A program made the position numbers and the translations under genes. 60,463 nucleotides of DNA from an uncultured Steroidobacter sp. (lineage in GTDB: Bacteria > Pseudomonadota > Gammaproteobacteria > Steroidobacterales > Steroidobacteraceae): the NCBI GenBank assembly GCA_937864115.1, contig CALMII010000031.1:1-60463 (forward strand), written 5' to 3'. Below, in pieces: positions 34,464 to 43,954 of this stretch. The notes under the pieces are model-generated. The model saw only the letters and a program-made list of their open reading frames with translations, was not told the origin of the DNA and ran no database searches. Position 1 is the stretch's first letter, and every line of letters starts with the position of its first letter.

Positions 34464-36338
34464 ATGGATCCCAGGATTCTTCGTTACTACAACCGCGAAC
34501 TGCTCCATGTGCGCGAGATGGGCGCGGAGTTCGCGCGCGAGCATCCGAAGATCGCCGGCCGGCTCGGGCTGGAAGGATTCGAATGCGCCGATCCCTACGT
34601 CGAACGCCTGCTCGAAGGCTTCGCGTACATGGCGGCGCGCGTCCAGCTCAAGATCGACGCGGAGTTTCCGACCTTCACGCAGCACCTGCTGCAGATGATC
34701 TATCCGCACTATCTCGCGCCGACGCCCTCGATGGCGATCGCGCAGTTCCAGCCGGACCTGAAAGAAGCGGGACTGGCGCTCGGCTACAAGGTGCCGGCCG
34801 GCACCGCGATGCGCTCGGTGATCGGCAAGGACGATCGCACGCCCTGCGATTATCGGACCGCGCACGATCTGCAGCTCTGGCCGCTCGAAGTGAAGGAGGC
34901 CAAGTATTTCAGCTCGACCGCCGGCCTCGCCGCGATCGGCGTGACGCCGGGCGAGGGCGTGCGCGCCGGACTGCGCATCACTTTCCGCACGACGGCGGGC
35001 GTGCCGCTGAACGAACTGCAGCTCGACGATCTCACGCTGTACGTGAACGGCGCCGATGCCTTGCCCGGCGCGCTCTACGAAGCCATCTTCGCCAACAACA
35101 CGGGCTACCTGGTGCGTTCGCCGGGCGCGCGCGGCGTGGCGCATACGCGCGGACGCAGCGCCATCGCCCGCTGCGGCTTCGATGACTCCGAAGCGCTGAT
35201 TCCGTATTCGCGGCGCTCGTTCCAGGGCTACCGGCTGCTGCACGAATACTTCGCGTTTCCGGAACGCTTCCTGTTCGTTCGGCTGCAGGAACTGGGCTCG
35301 GCCGTCCGCGCGCTGAACGGCAATGAATTCGAAGTGATCATCCTGCTCAACCGCGGCGTGCCGTGGATGGAGGGCGCGGTCGCCGGCGAGAATTTCCGGC
35401 TCTTCTGCACGCCCATCATCAACCTGTCGGAGAAGCGCGCCGATCGCATCCATCTCGATGGCGTGCAGCACGAATACCAGGTGATCGCCGACCGCACCCG
35501 ACCGCAGGATTTCGAGATCTACGAGATCCTGCGCGCGGAAGGTTACGGTTCGGGCACCGAGCCCGAAGTGTTCTTCGAGCCGTTCTATGCGAGCACCGAA
35601 GCAACCTGGCACGGCCGGCAGAAAGCATTCTTCACCCTCCGTCGCGAACCGCGCGCGCTGTCGACCAAGCAGCGTTCGCAGGGGCCGCGCTCCAGTTACA
35701 TCGGCAGCGAAGTGTTCGTGTCGCTGGTCGACGCGGACCAGGCGCCGTATGCGAGCGACCTGCGACAGCTCGGGCTGTACGTGCTGTGCACGAATCGCGA
35801 TCTGCCGCTGCACATGCCGATCGGCAAGGGACAGACCGACTTCACCGTCGACATCGGCGCACCGCTGACGTCGATCCGCTGCGTCGCCGGGCCGACCAAG
35901 CCGCGCGAATCGAGCGTTCAGGGCGAATACGCGTGGCGCATGCTCAGCCACCTGTCGCTGAACTACCTGTCGCTGCTCGAATCGTCGGCGAAGGAAGGCG
36001 CCTCGGCGCTGCGCGAACTGCTGCTGCTCTACAGCGATCCGCATGACACGGCCGTGCAGCGACAGATCGACGGCGTGCGCGACATCCTCGCGCGGCCGAC
36101 GACCGGCCGGCTGCCGGCGACGGGACAGGTGTCGTACGTGCGCGGGCTCGACATCCAGCTCACCTGCGAGGATGCGGCGTTCCAGGGGCAGGGGCCGTTC
36201 GTGCTCGGCGCCGTGCTCGAAGAATTCTTCCGGCGCCACGTGGCGCTGAACAGCTTCACGCGCCTGACGCTGAAGACAATCAACCGCGGCGAGGTAATGC
36301 GATGGCCAGCGAGACAGGGCCAGCGACAGATCCTCTGA
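34464..36338 (+). CDS. tssF: T6SS baseplate protein TssF
   Basis: This 624-residue baseplate wedge subunit begins MDPRILRYYNRELLHVREMG, the diagnostic TssF start, and continues with EFAREHPKIAGRLGLEGFEC. It has PHYLAPTPSMAIAQFQPDLK near residue 85 and ends in a segment with FSRRHVALNSF-like residues. It binds TssG and TssK. The last 37 bases overlap tssG, suggesting coupled translation. Confidence 0.97.
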   Translation: MDPRILRYYNRELLHVREMGAEFAREHPKIAGRLGLEGFECADPYVERLLEGFAYMAARVQLKIDAEFPTFTQHLLQMIYPHYLAPTPSMAIAQFQPDLKEAGLALGYKVPAGTAMRSVIGKDDRTPCDYRTAHDLQLWPLEVKEAKYFSSTAGLAAIGVTPGEGVRAGLRITFRTTAGVPLNELQLDDLTLYVNGADALPGALYEAIFANNTGYLVRSPGARGVAHTRGRSAIARCGFDDSEALIPYSRRSFQGYRLLHEYFAFPERFLFVRLQELGSAVRALNGNEFEVIILLNRGVPWMEGAVAGENFRLFCTPIINLSEKRADRIHLDGVQHEYQVIADRTRPQDFEIYEILRAEGYGSGTEPEVFFEPFYASTEATWHGRQKAFFTLRREPRALSTKQRSQGPRSSYIGSEVFVSLVDADQAPYASDLRQLGLYVLCTNRDLPLHMPIGKGQTDFTVDIGAPLTSIRCVAGPTKPRESSVQGEYAWRMLSHLSLNYLSLLESSAKEGASALRELLLLYSDPHDTAVQRQIDGVRDILARPTTGRLPATGQVSYVRGLDIQLTCEDAAFQGQGPFVLGAVLEEFFRRHVALNSFTRLTLKTINRGEVMRWPARQGQRQIL

Positions 36339-37330
36339 CGCAGCTCGCCGACCTGCTGGCGCGGCCGCATGAATTCGATTTCTTCGAAGCGATGCGGCGC
36401 GTCGAATGCGCCTGGAACGAGCTGCCTCGTCTCGGCACGGCGGCGCGACCGGCGGACGAACCGCTCCGGCTCGGGCAGCGCGCGTCGCTGGAATTTCCGG
36501 CATCGATGCTGGCCAGCGTCGAACCGATCGAAGGCAATCGTCTCAAGATCCTCGGCTACTTCTTCGGCCTGTTCGGTCCGCACGGCCCGTTGCCGCTGCA
36601 TCTCACCGAATACGTCCACGATCGCATCACGAATGCCCGCGACAGTACGCTCGCGGCGTTCGCCGATCTGTTCCATCACCGCATGCTGGAGCTGTTCTAT
36701 CGCGCCTGGGCCAACGCGCGCCCGACCGTGCATTTCGATCGTCCCGAGCAGGATCAATTTGCAGGATACGTAGCGGCCCTGGCCGGCTTCGCCAGCCCCG
36801 CGTTGCGCAATGCCGATGCCTGGCCGGATCGCGCCAAGCTCTATTTCGCCGGCACGCTGGCAGCGAGCACCCGGACGCGCGAAGGGCTGGAATCCATGGT
36901 CGCGGCGTACCTGAACCTGCCGGTGCGCGTCGAAGAATGCGTGGGCGAATGGCTCGCGGTGGTGCCGTCGGAGCGGATGCGGCTCGGCGATCCCGACACC
37001 GGCCTGCTGGGACACAACGTGCTCGGCAGCCAGGTGTGGAGCGCGCAACACAAGATCAGGCTGGTGATCGGACCGGTGGATATCGGCGACCTGATGCAGT
37101 ACCTGCCCGGCAGCCCCAGCCTGGACCGCCTGCGTGCGGCGGTGATGAACTATCTCGGCTTCGAATACGCCTGGGATATCCAGTTCATCGTGCACCGCTC
37201 GCGCGTACCCGGCGCCCGGCTCGGCGAGTTCGGCCATCTGGGATGGTCGAGCTGGATGGCGTCGCCGATGTCGGCCGGCGATGTGGACGATGTCATCATC
37301 GACGTCTCGGAGCAGCCGATCGCGGCGTAA
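36302..37330 (+). CDS. tssG: T6SS baseplate protein TssG
   Basis: This 342-residue protein partners with TssF in the baseplate wedge. Marks are LLARPHEFDFFEAMRRVECA, RLKILGYFFGLFGPHGPLPL and HLTEYVHDRITNARDSTLAA, all typical. The later VGEWLAVVPSERMRLG fits the family tail. It overlaps tssF by 37 bases and precedes clpV by 74. Confidence 0.96.
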   Translation: MASETGPATDPLTQLADLLARPHEFDFFEAMRRVECAWNELPRLGTAARPADEPLRLGQRASLEFPASMLASVEPIEGNRLKILGYFFGLFGPHGPLPLHLTEYVHDRITNARDSTLAAFADLFHHRMLELFYRAWANARPTVHFDRPEQDQFAGYVAALAGFASPALRNADAWPDRAKLYFAGTLAASTRTREGLESMVAAYLNLPVRVEECVGEWLAVVPSERMRLGDPDTGLLGHNVLGSQVWSAQHKIRLVIGPVDIGDLMQYLPGSPSLDRLRAAVMNYLGFEYAWDIQFIVHRSRVPGARLGEFGHLGWSSWMASPMSAGDVDDVIIDVSEQPIAA

Positions 37331-37404
37331 CAGAACATGTGAAGCGACGGCACGCAGTGCCGTCCTCGCAGGACAAGAAATCGAATCGACCAGGAGTAAA
37401 GATC

Positions 37405-40122
37405 ATGGCGGAAATCAGTCGCGGCGCATTGTTCGGCAAACTGAACAAGGTCGCCTACAAGGCCATCGACAGCGCAACCGTGTTCTGCAAGCTGCGAGGC
37501 AATCCCAGCGTGGAACTGACGCACTGGATCCACCAGATCCTGCAACTGCAGGACTCGGATCTGCATCGCATCCTCAAGCAGTTCGCCTGCAATCCGGCGC
37601 GCATCGCCGAAGGCATCACCGATGCGCTGGAACGCCTGCCGCGCGGCGCGAGTGCGGTCGATCTGTCGTCCAACGTCGAAGAGGCGGTGGAGCGCGGCTG
37701 GGTCTACGCGACGCTGATGTTCGGCGAGGCGCAGGTGCGCACCGGCTACCTGATCGTCGGCATCCTCAACACGCGTCACCTCAAGAACGCGCTGCTGCAG
37801 ATCTCTCCCGAGTTCGAGAAGATCAAGCTCGAATCGCTGAGCGACAATTTTGCGCAGATCGTCGGCGGCTCTCCCGAAGATGCCCAGAGCGCGAGCGATG
37901 GCTTCTCGGTCGGCGGGGGCGCCGCGCCGGGTGAAGCCAGCGGTGCGGTGCCGTCGGCGCAGCTCGGCAAACAGGAAGCGCTCAAGCAGTTCACGGTCGA
38001 TCTCACCGAACAGGCGCGCAGCGGCAAGCTCGATCCGATCGTCGGTCGCGACAACGAGATCCGCCAGGTCGTCGATATCCTCATGCGCCGGCGCCAGAAC
38101 AATCCGATCCTCACCGGCGAGGCGGGCGTCGGCAAGACGGCGGTCGTCGAAGGTTTCGCGCAGCGCATCGTGCAGGGTGATGTGCCGCCGACGCTCAAGG
38201 ACGTCACGCTGCGTACGCTGGACGTTGGTCTGCTGCAGGCCGGCGCGAGCATGAAGGGCGAGTTCGAGAATCGCCTGCGTCAGGTGATCGAGGAAGTGCA
38301 GTCCTCGCCCAAGTCCATCATCCTGTTCATCGATGAAGCGCACACGCTGGTCGGTGCCGGCGGCGCTGCGGGAACGGGCGATGCGGCCAACCTGCTCAAG
38401 CCGGCGCTCGCGCGCGGCAACCTGCGCACCATCGGCGCGACGACCTGGGCCGAATACAAGAAGCACATCGAGAAGGACCCGGCGCTGACCCGGCGCTTCC
38501 AGGTCGTGCAGGTCGATGAGCCGAGCGAAGAGAAGGCCATCCTCATGATGCGCGGCGTCGCCTCGACGATGGAAAAGCATCATCGCGTGCAGGTGCTGGA
38601 TGAAGCGCTCGAAGCCGCGGTGAAGTTGTCGCATCGCTACATCCCGGCGCGTCAGCTGCCGGACAAGTCGGTCAGCCTGCTGGATACGGCCTGCGCGCGC
38701 GTCGCCGTGAGTCAGCACGCCGTGCCGGCGGAAGTCGATGACAGCCGCAAGCGCATCGTGGCGCTCGAAACCGAACTCGGCATCATCGGCCGCGAAAAGA
38801 ACGTCGGCGTGAATGTCGGCAATCGCGAGAAGGATGCGAGCGAGAAACTGGCCGCAGAAAAGGCCAATCTCGAAAAGCTCGAAGCGGCCTGGAAGAAAGA
38901 AAAAGACCTGGTCGACCAGATTCTGGAAATCCGCAGCAAGCTGCGCGGTGACGTGTCGAAGGTCGAAGGCACCGGCAGCAAGCTGGAAGCCGCCGCAGAG
39001 GCTGCGACCGCCGCTGCGCTACCCGAGGCGGAGCGAACCGCCGCACTCACGAAACTCAACGAACTGCAGCAGCAGCTGGCGGAAATTCAGGGCGAACGTC
39101 CGCTGATCCTGCCGAGCGTCGACTACCAGGCCGTGGCGTCCGTCGTCGCCGACTGGACCGGCATTCCGGTCGGACGCATGGCGCGCAACGAAATCGACAC
39201 GGTCATGCGCCTCGGCGAAATCCTCAGCCAGCGCGTCATCGGCCAGCGTCATGCGCACGACATGATTGCCAAGCGCATCCAGACCTCGCGTGCCGGCCTC
39301 GACAATCCGAACAAGCCGATCGGCGTGTTCATGCTTGCCGGCACCTCGGGCGTCGGTAAAACCGAGACCGCGCTGGCATTGGCGGAAGCGCTCTACGGCG
39401 GCGAACAGAACATCGTCACGATCAACATGAGCGAGTTCCAGGAAGCGCACACCGTATCGACGTTGAAGGGCGCGCCTCCGGGCTACATCGGTTACGGCGA
39501 AGGCGGCGTGCTGACCGAGGCCGTGCGTCGCAAGCCTTACAGCGTCGTGCTGCTGGACGAAGTCGAGAAGGCGCATCCCGACGTGCACGAGATTTTCTTC
39601 CAGGTGTTCGACAAGGGCATCATGGAAGACGGCGAGGGCCGGCTGATCGATTTCAAGAACACGCTGATCCTGCTCACGACCAACGCCGGTTCCGATCTGA
39701 TCATGAACATGTGCAAGGATCCGGAGCTGATTCCGGAACCCGATGCCATCGCCAAGGCGCTGCGTCCGGACCTGCTCAAGGTCTTCCCGGCGGCGCTGCT
39801 CGGACGCATCGTGACCATTCCGTTCTTCCCGCTGTCCGACAAGATGCTGCACGAGATCATCCGGCTGCAGCTCGGTCGCATCCAGAAGCGCATCGCCCAG
39901 AATCACAAACTGCCGTTCACGTACACGGACGACGTGCTGAAGCTGGTGGCGAGCCGTTGCACGGAACTGGAAAGCGGCGGTCGCATGATCGATGCGATCC
40001 TGACCAACACGGTGCTGCCGCGAATCAGCCAGGAAATCCTGACGCGCCTCATCGAAGGCAAGGCGCCGCAGAAGGTCGCCATCGACGCGGCGAACGGCGA
40101 TTTCACTTATCAGTTCGACTAA
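37405..40122 (+). CDS. tssH: T6SS sheath-disassembly ATPase TssH (ClpV)
   Basis: This 905-residue AAA+ unfoldase recycles contracted sheath. The N-terminal Clp-N domain (about 1-155) leads to D1 with Walker A GEAGVGKT near 238-245 and Walker B IILFIDEAH. A coiled-coil middle domain (about 450-560, KEKDLVDQILEIRSKLRG) is followed by D2 with Walker A GTSGVGKT near 646-653 and Walker B VVLLDEVEKAHPD. The tail ends QKVAIDAANGDFTYQFD. AGGAG lies 8 bases before ATG 37405. It is the last structural gene; a strong hairpin follows. Confidence 0.97.
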   Translation: MAEISRGALFGKLNKVAYKAIDSATVFCKLRGNPSVELTHWIHQILQLQDSDLHRILKQFACNPARIAEGITDALERLPRGASAVDLSSNVEEAVERGWVYATLMFGEAQVRTGYLIVGILNTRHLKNALLQISPEFEKIKLESLSDNFAQIVGGSPEDAQSASDGFSVGGGAAPGEASGAVPSAQLGKQEALKQFTVDLTEQARSGKLDPIVGRDNEIRQVVDILMRRRQNNPILTGEAGVGKTAVVEGFAQRIVQGDVPPTLKDVTLRTLDVGLLQAGASMKGEFENRLRQVIEEVQSSPKSIILFIDEAHTLVGAGGAAGTGDAANLLKPALARGNLRTIGATTWAEYKKHIEKDPALTRRFQVVQVDEPSEEKAILMMRGVASTMEKHHRVQVLDEALEAAVKLSHRYIPARQLPDKSVSLLDTACARVAVSQHAVPAEVDDSRKRIVALETELGIIGREKNVGVNVGNREKDASEKLAAEKANLEKLEAAWKKEKDLVDQILEIRSKLRGDVSKVEGTGSKLEAAAEAATAAALPEAERTAALTKLNELQQQLAEIQGERPLILPSVDYQAVASVVADWTGIPVGRMARNEIDTVMRLGEILSQRVIGQRHAHDMIAKRIQTSRAGLDNPNKPIGVFMLAGTSGVGKTETALALAEALYGGEQNIVTINMSEFQEAHTVSTLKGAPPGYIGYGEGGVLTEAVRRKPYSVVLLDEVEKAHPDVHEIFFQVFDKGIMEDGEGRLIDFKNTLILLTTNAGSDLIMNMCKDPELIPEPDAIAKALRPDLLKVFPAALLGRIVTIPFFPLSDKMLHEIIRLQLGRIQKRIAQNHKLPFTYTDDVLKLVASRCTELESGGRMIDAILTNTVLPRISQEILTRLIEGKAPQKVAIDAANGDFTYQFD

Positions 40123-40128
40123 TCGTCA

Positions 40129-40157
40129 CGCGCTCCCGGTTCCTCGCCGGGAGCGCG
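40129..40157 (+). terminator. GC hairpin after clpV, overlapping the next ribosome site
   Basis: CGCGCTCCCGG (40129-40139) pairs perfectly with CCGGGAGCGCG (40147-40157), an 11-bp stem. It starts 7 bases after the clpV stop. No T-run follows. The right arm contains GGGAG, the only ribosome-site-like sequence for the next gene, so folding could limit its translation. Confidence 0.65.
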
Positions 40158-40166
40158 CCTTCGGCG

Positions 40167-40964
40167 ATGGCGATCGTCAGCAGTCTCTGGATCGGCAGCA
40201 CCCTGTCGCCGCTGGCGCGCGCCTGCATCTGTTCCTTTCTGGCCAGGGATCACGCATTTCGTCTGTACTGCTATCAGCCGCCGGACAACGTGCCGGCGGG
40301 CTGCGAGTTGGCCGATGCAGCCAGCATCCTGCCCGAGAGCCAGATCGTCCGTTACTCGCGAGGCCCAGGCAAAGGCAGCGTCTCGCTGTTCTCGAACATG
40401 TTCCGCTACAAGCTGCTGCACCAAGTCGGCGGCTGGTGGGTGGACACGGACATGTTCTGCCTGACATCCACGCTGCCCGACACCGGCATCGTCCTCGCGC
40501 AGGAGGATCGACAGGGACTGAACTGCGCCATCATGAGATTTCCGCAGGGACATGCGGCGCTGCTCGAAGGTTGCGAGGAGTGCGTGCGCCGCGGCGACGA
40601 CGTCGAATGGGGAGACACCGGTCCGCGACTGCTGACGCAACTGGCGCAGAAGTACGAGTTGGCGAACTGCATATTTCCGTCGGGCGTTTTCTATCCGATC
40701 CACTATCGCCAGTTCTGGATCGTGTTCGACCCGCGTCGCGCCGCTGCGGCGGCAGAGGCGATCCGCAATGCCGCCGGCGTGCATCTGTGGAACAACATGA
40801 TCAGTCGCTCGAACCTGGATCTCACCGTCCTTCCTCCGCGCGGCAGCCTGCTGGCGTCGATGTACGAGCAGACGATCGGCTACGAAGGCTTCGACAGCGA
40901 GTATGTGCTGGCCGAGGGCTGTGGCCCGGACGGACTCGATCTGCGGATCGTGCCGCGTCGCTGA
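40167..40964 (+). CDS. Glycosyltransferase-like protein with DXD motif (first tandem copy)
   Basis: This 265-residue cytosolic protein has the sugar-binding DXD region of GT-A enzymes: FRYKLLHQVGGWWVDTDMFC with DTD at 93-95. It also has SLWIGSTLSPLARACICSFL at the start and an acceptor-side segment VHLWNNMISRSN, similar to the Gly_transf_sug family, whose members include capsule enzymes and the catalytic domains of some toxins. No signal or membrane segment. The neighbouring paralogue (40966-41799) aligns end to end. The acceptor is unknown; T6SS effector or surface glycan roles are both possible. Confidence 0.8.
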   Translation: MAIVSSLWIGSTLSPLARACICSFLARDHAFRLYCYQPPDNVPAGCELADAASILPESQIVRYSRGPGKGSVSLFSNMFRYKLLHQVGGWWVDTDMFCLTSTLPDTGIVLAQEDRQGLNCAIMRFPQGHAALLEGCEECVRRGDDVEWGDTGPRLLTQLAQKYELANCIFPSGVFYPIHYRQFWIVFDPRRAAAAAEAIRNAAGVHLWNNMISRSNLDLTVLPPRGSLLASMYEQTIGYEGFDSEYVLAEGCGPDGLDLRIVPRR

Positions 40965-40965
40965 G

Positions 40966-41799
40966 ATGGCGCTCGTCAGCGGATTGTGGGTCGGTTCGCG
41001 ATTCTCGCCGCTGGAGCGGGCGTGCATCGCGTCATTTCTGCAGCACGGCCACCATTTCGATCTGTACACCTACGATTCCGTCGAAGGCGTGCCCGATGGC
41101 TGTCGCATCGTCAGCGCCGCATCGATCGTGCCGCGCGAGCGCATCTGTGTGCAGGCATCGGCGGGAGGGCAGGGCGGCGGCATTGCTGCGTTCTCCGATC
41201 TGTTCCGCTACGAACTGCTGTTGCGCCAGGGCGGATGGTGGGTGGATCTCGATGTGTTCTGTCTGTCCGCCTCGCTTCCCGAACAGGAAATCGTGATTGC
41301 GCGTCAGGGACCGACCGTCGTGAACGGAGCGGTGCTGCGCTTCCCGCAGGGGCATCCGCTGATGGCCGCAGCGCGGGCTGCGTGCGAGACAAAGGCGTCG
41401 GGATGTAACTGGGGAGAGCTGGGGCCCGATCTGCTGACGCGCCTGGTGCGCGAGATGGAGCTGCAATCCGTCGTGATGCCTCCCCAGATGTTCTATCCGA
41501 TCGACTGGCAGCACTACTGGGCCGTGCTCGATCCGCGCCGCTCAGCGGATGTACTGCAGCGAATGCAGGCAGCGGTGTGCCTGCATCTCTGGAACGAGAT
41601 GTTGCGACGGATCGGGATCGACAAGCATGTGCTGCCGCCGCAGGGCAGCGTACTTCGGGCGTTGTACGAGACGACGATCGGGCTCAATGAGTTCGAGCAC
41701 GAATACGTACTCGCGCCGGATTGCCCGGACAACGCACTCGATCTCATGACGAGGCCCTTCAATCCTTCCCGGATCGAAGGGCCTCGTTCTGATCAGTAG
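40966..41799 (+). CDS. Glycosyltransferase-like protein with DXD motif (second tandem copy)
   Basis: This 277-residue paralogue of the preceding gene starts one base after its stop (TGAGATG), implying coupled translation. It shares SGLWVGSRFSPLERACIASF and LFRYELLLRQGGWWVDLDVF with DLD at 94-96. Its C-terminal 17 residues are encoded by a perfect 12-bp inverted repeat that looks like a bidirectional terminator. The stop lies 6 bases past the stop of the convergent lipoprotein gene. Function is as uncertain as for the first copy. Confidence 0.8.
   Translation: MALVSGLWVGSRFSPLERACIASFLQHGHHFDLYTYDSVEGVPDGCRIVSAASIVPRERICVQASAGGQGGGIAAFSDLFRYELLLRQGGWWVDLDVFCLSASLPEQEIVIARQGPTVVNGAVLRFPQGHPLMAAARAACETKASGCNWGELGPDLLTRLVREMELQSVVMPPQMFYPIDWQHYWAVLDPRRSADVLQRMQAAVCLHLWNEMLRRIGIDKHVLPPQGSVLRALYETTIGLNEFEHEYVLAPDCPDNALDLMTRPFNPSRIEGPRSDQ
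41749..41787. terminator. Bidirectional terminator inside the 3' end of the second glycosyltransferase gene
   Basis: ACGAGGCCCTTC (41749-41760) pairs perfectly with GAAGGGCCTCGT (41776-41787) around a 15-base loop, followed by TCT. It serves the junction of two convergent genes whose coding ends overlap by 7 bases. Confidence 0.75.
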
Positions 41800-43931
41800 A
41801 CGTACACCGCACCGGAGTTGTAGGCGCAGTTCGTGGCGGCGCTTGCGCAGTCGTCGAAGGGATCGCCGTTGATGTTGTCGGCGTCGGTGGAATCCTGGGG
41901 CGAGCCGATGGCCAATGTCTTGCCGTCGTCGCTCAGTGCAATCGGGGCGCCGAAATAGTGATTGAACCGCGCGCTCGGCGCCTTGACGTAGCGCTTGGCG
42001 GACCACTCGGTTCCTGAGCGATCAAAGACAAATACCGCCCCCGAATTCTGAAGGGCATCGTCCGGAACGCCGTCGAGACCGGATGCACTGCCATCCTCCG
42101 AGGGGGCGCCCACGGCGAGCAAGGTGCCATCGGAGTTCAGTGCCAGCGACCTGCCGAAGGCCATATAGTCGGTCGCGTTGGGTGCAATGATCTGCGCCTG
42201 ACTCGTCCAGGACGTGCCGTCGCTGGCGTACACGTGAACGATGCCCGGGGAATAGAGGGTGGGGTCCGCTGGATTGGCGGGTGTCAGATTACCGCCATCA
42301 AGCAACGCCAGCGTAGAGCCATCGGCGCTCAGCGTGACTTCCATGCCGAAATACGCCCAGGCGTTCGGCGACGGATTGACGATGCGTGTCGATGTCCAGG
42401 TCGACCCGCTTGGCCGGAAGACGAACACCGATCCGGCCGACTGCAGCGTGACCGGCGGTGAGCCCGCATCGAGACTGTCGTAGGGAGAGCCAACGGCCAG
42501 GACGGGCGCGCCCGCGGTACCCGCCAGCGCGAGGTGCTCGCCGAACTCGGCCGATTGGACAGGATTCGGGTGAGTCAGCTTGGTCGCTTGATCCCAACTC
42601 GCGCCGTTGCGCGAATACACGTAGACGGCGCCGGCATAAGACGTCGCGCCGACGGCGTGCCACGAAGCACCCACGGCCAGCATGGAGCCTTCCGGATTGA
42701 GGGAGAGGCTGATCCCGAACGAATCGTTTGTCACACCGTCGGCGGCCTGGATCAAGGCTGCCTCTTGCCAGGTGCCGCCGTTTCGCGTGAACAGATAGGC
42801 CGCTCCACGCCAGGAATCGTGGCCTTCCGCACCGACCGCGAGTGTGTTGCCGTCGGCGCTGAGGCTGATGCTGGAACCGAACTGGTTCCCCGACGCGGCA
42901 TTCGATGCCTTGATATAGGTTGCGGCCGACCACGAGGATCCGGTGCGCGTGTACACGTACACGGCGCCGGAGCTGTAGGCGCAGTTGGTGGCGTCATCAT
43001 TGCAGTCGTCGACCTCGTTGCCACCGATACCCGTGGCCGCGCTGTTGTCGCCCGGAGCGCCAATGGCCAGCGTGTTGCCGTCGGCGCTGAGGGCGACCTC
43101 CCGGCCGAAATAGCTGTAATCGCTGCTGTTGGATGCTTTGACGTAGGTGATCAGGGACGTACTGAGCCCGGCGATGGGCATGACGTTCGAGCGTGTGCAA
43201 CCACCGGCATTGCAGGCATCGATGGCGTAGGTGGCTGTGGCCCAGTTTTCGTCGAGCAGCGTGACGGCAACATCGGTCGACTTCGCCGTGGCGCCCAGGT
43301 CGGTTCCAACCTGTACGAAGGCTCCTGTACCGGCGGCATCCTTCATGACGCGATAGCTGGTGGCGCCGGTCGCCGTGGTCCAATCCAGGCGCAATGCGCG
43401 CGCGGCCGCCGACACTACGGCGCGCGCCGCCGTCGGCGCTGCGACATCGTCATCGGCGATCGTGATCAGCACCTGCGCCGTCGAGCCGAGGGATGCGCCG
43501 CCCGTCGCCGATGACAGCGTCACGGTGAGCGTTTCGCCGGTCTCGACTTCGGTGTCGTTGGCGATCGGGATGTTCACGGTTTTCGCGGTCGCATCGCCGG
43601 CAGCGAAGGTTACCGTGGTGTTTACGGCGGTGTAGTCCTGCGGCTGGGCTGCCGTGCCATTGCTGGTGGCGACCGTGACGCTCACTGCGCCGTCGGTACC
43701 GTCCGTACGCGTGATCGTGAGAGTGGCATTGCCGGCGTTTTCGGCCACGGTCAGCGACGGAATACTGAACTGCAGCCGCCCTGCGTTTCGCAAAGTGCCG
43801 CCACCGCCGCCGCCGGTCCCGACGCTGGTATCGACACCGGTGCTTTCGGTCGTTTCGCCGTCGCTGCCGCAACCGGCGAGGAGGGCGCACAGCGTGAGCG
43901 CGCCCAGAGTCTGAATCGTCGTGTGTTTCAT
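41793..43931 (-). CDS. Outer-membrane lipoprotein with Calx-beta domain and seven-bladed FG-GAP propeller
   Basis: This 712-residue lipoprotein has lipobox LAGC (Cys21) and a Gly-rich spacer. A Calx-beta domain (about 52-160) starts FSIPSLTVAENAGNATLTIT and ends VLITIADDD. A fibronectin-like segment follows (about 165-250), then seven propeller repeats. Each repeat has a YFG-xx-(V/I)ALS-DG-TLAIG-P core, for example YFGREVALSADGNTLAIGAP. The last residues (SGAVYVY) repeat the end of the first blade, so the ring probably closes there. Such propellers usually bind Ca2+ and mediate contacts outside the cell. It follows the autotransporter gene by 23 bases in the same operon. Confidence 0.83.
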   Translation of the reverse strand: MKHTTIQTLGALTLCALLAGCGSDGETTESTGVDTSVGTGGGGGGTLRNAGRLQFSIPSLTVAENAGNATLTITRTDGTDGAVSVTVATSNGTAAQPQDYTAVNTTVTFAAGDATAKTVNIPIANDTEVETGETLTVTLSSATGGASLGSTAQVLITIADDDVAAPTAARAVVSAAARALRLDWTTATGATSYRVMKDAAGTGAFVQVGTDLGATAKSTDVAVTLLDENWATATYAIDACNAGGCTRSNVMPIAGLSTSLITYVKASNSSDYSYFGREVALSADGNTLAIGAPGDNSAATGIGGNEVDDCNDDATNCAYSSGAVYVYTRTGSSWSAATYIKASNAASGNQFGSSISLSADGNTLAVGAEGHDSWRGAAYLFTRNGGTWQEAALIQAADGVTNDSFGISLSLNPEGSMLAVGASWHAVGATSYAGAVYVYSRNGASWDQATKLTHPNPVQSAEFGEHLALAGTAGAPVLAVGSPYDSLDAGSPPVTLQSAGSVFVFRPSGSTWTSTRIVNPSPNAWAYFGMEVTLSADGSTLALLDGGNLTPANPADPTLYSPGIVHVYASDGTSWTSQAQIIAPNATDYMAFGRSLALNSDGTLLAVGAPSEDGSASGLDGVPDDALQNSGAVFVFDRSGTEWSAKRYVKAPSARFNHYFGAPIALSDDGKTLAIGSPQDSTDADNINGDPFDDCASAATNCAYNSGAVYVY

Positions 43932-43954
43932 GTTGTTTTTCCCGGAGCGGCGGT

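Noticed and set aside
34452..36503. 683-codon open frame antisense to tssF
   Set aside because: No domain, signal or start site can be supported; it mirrors tssF in the complementary frame.
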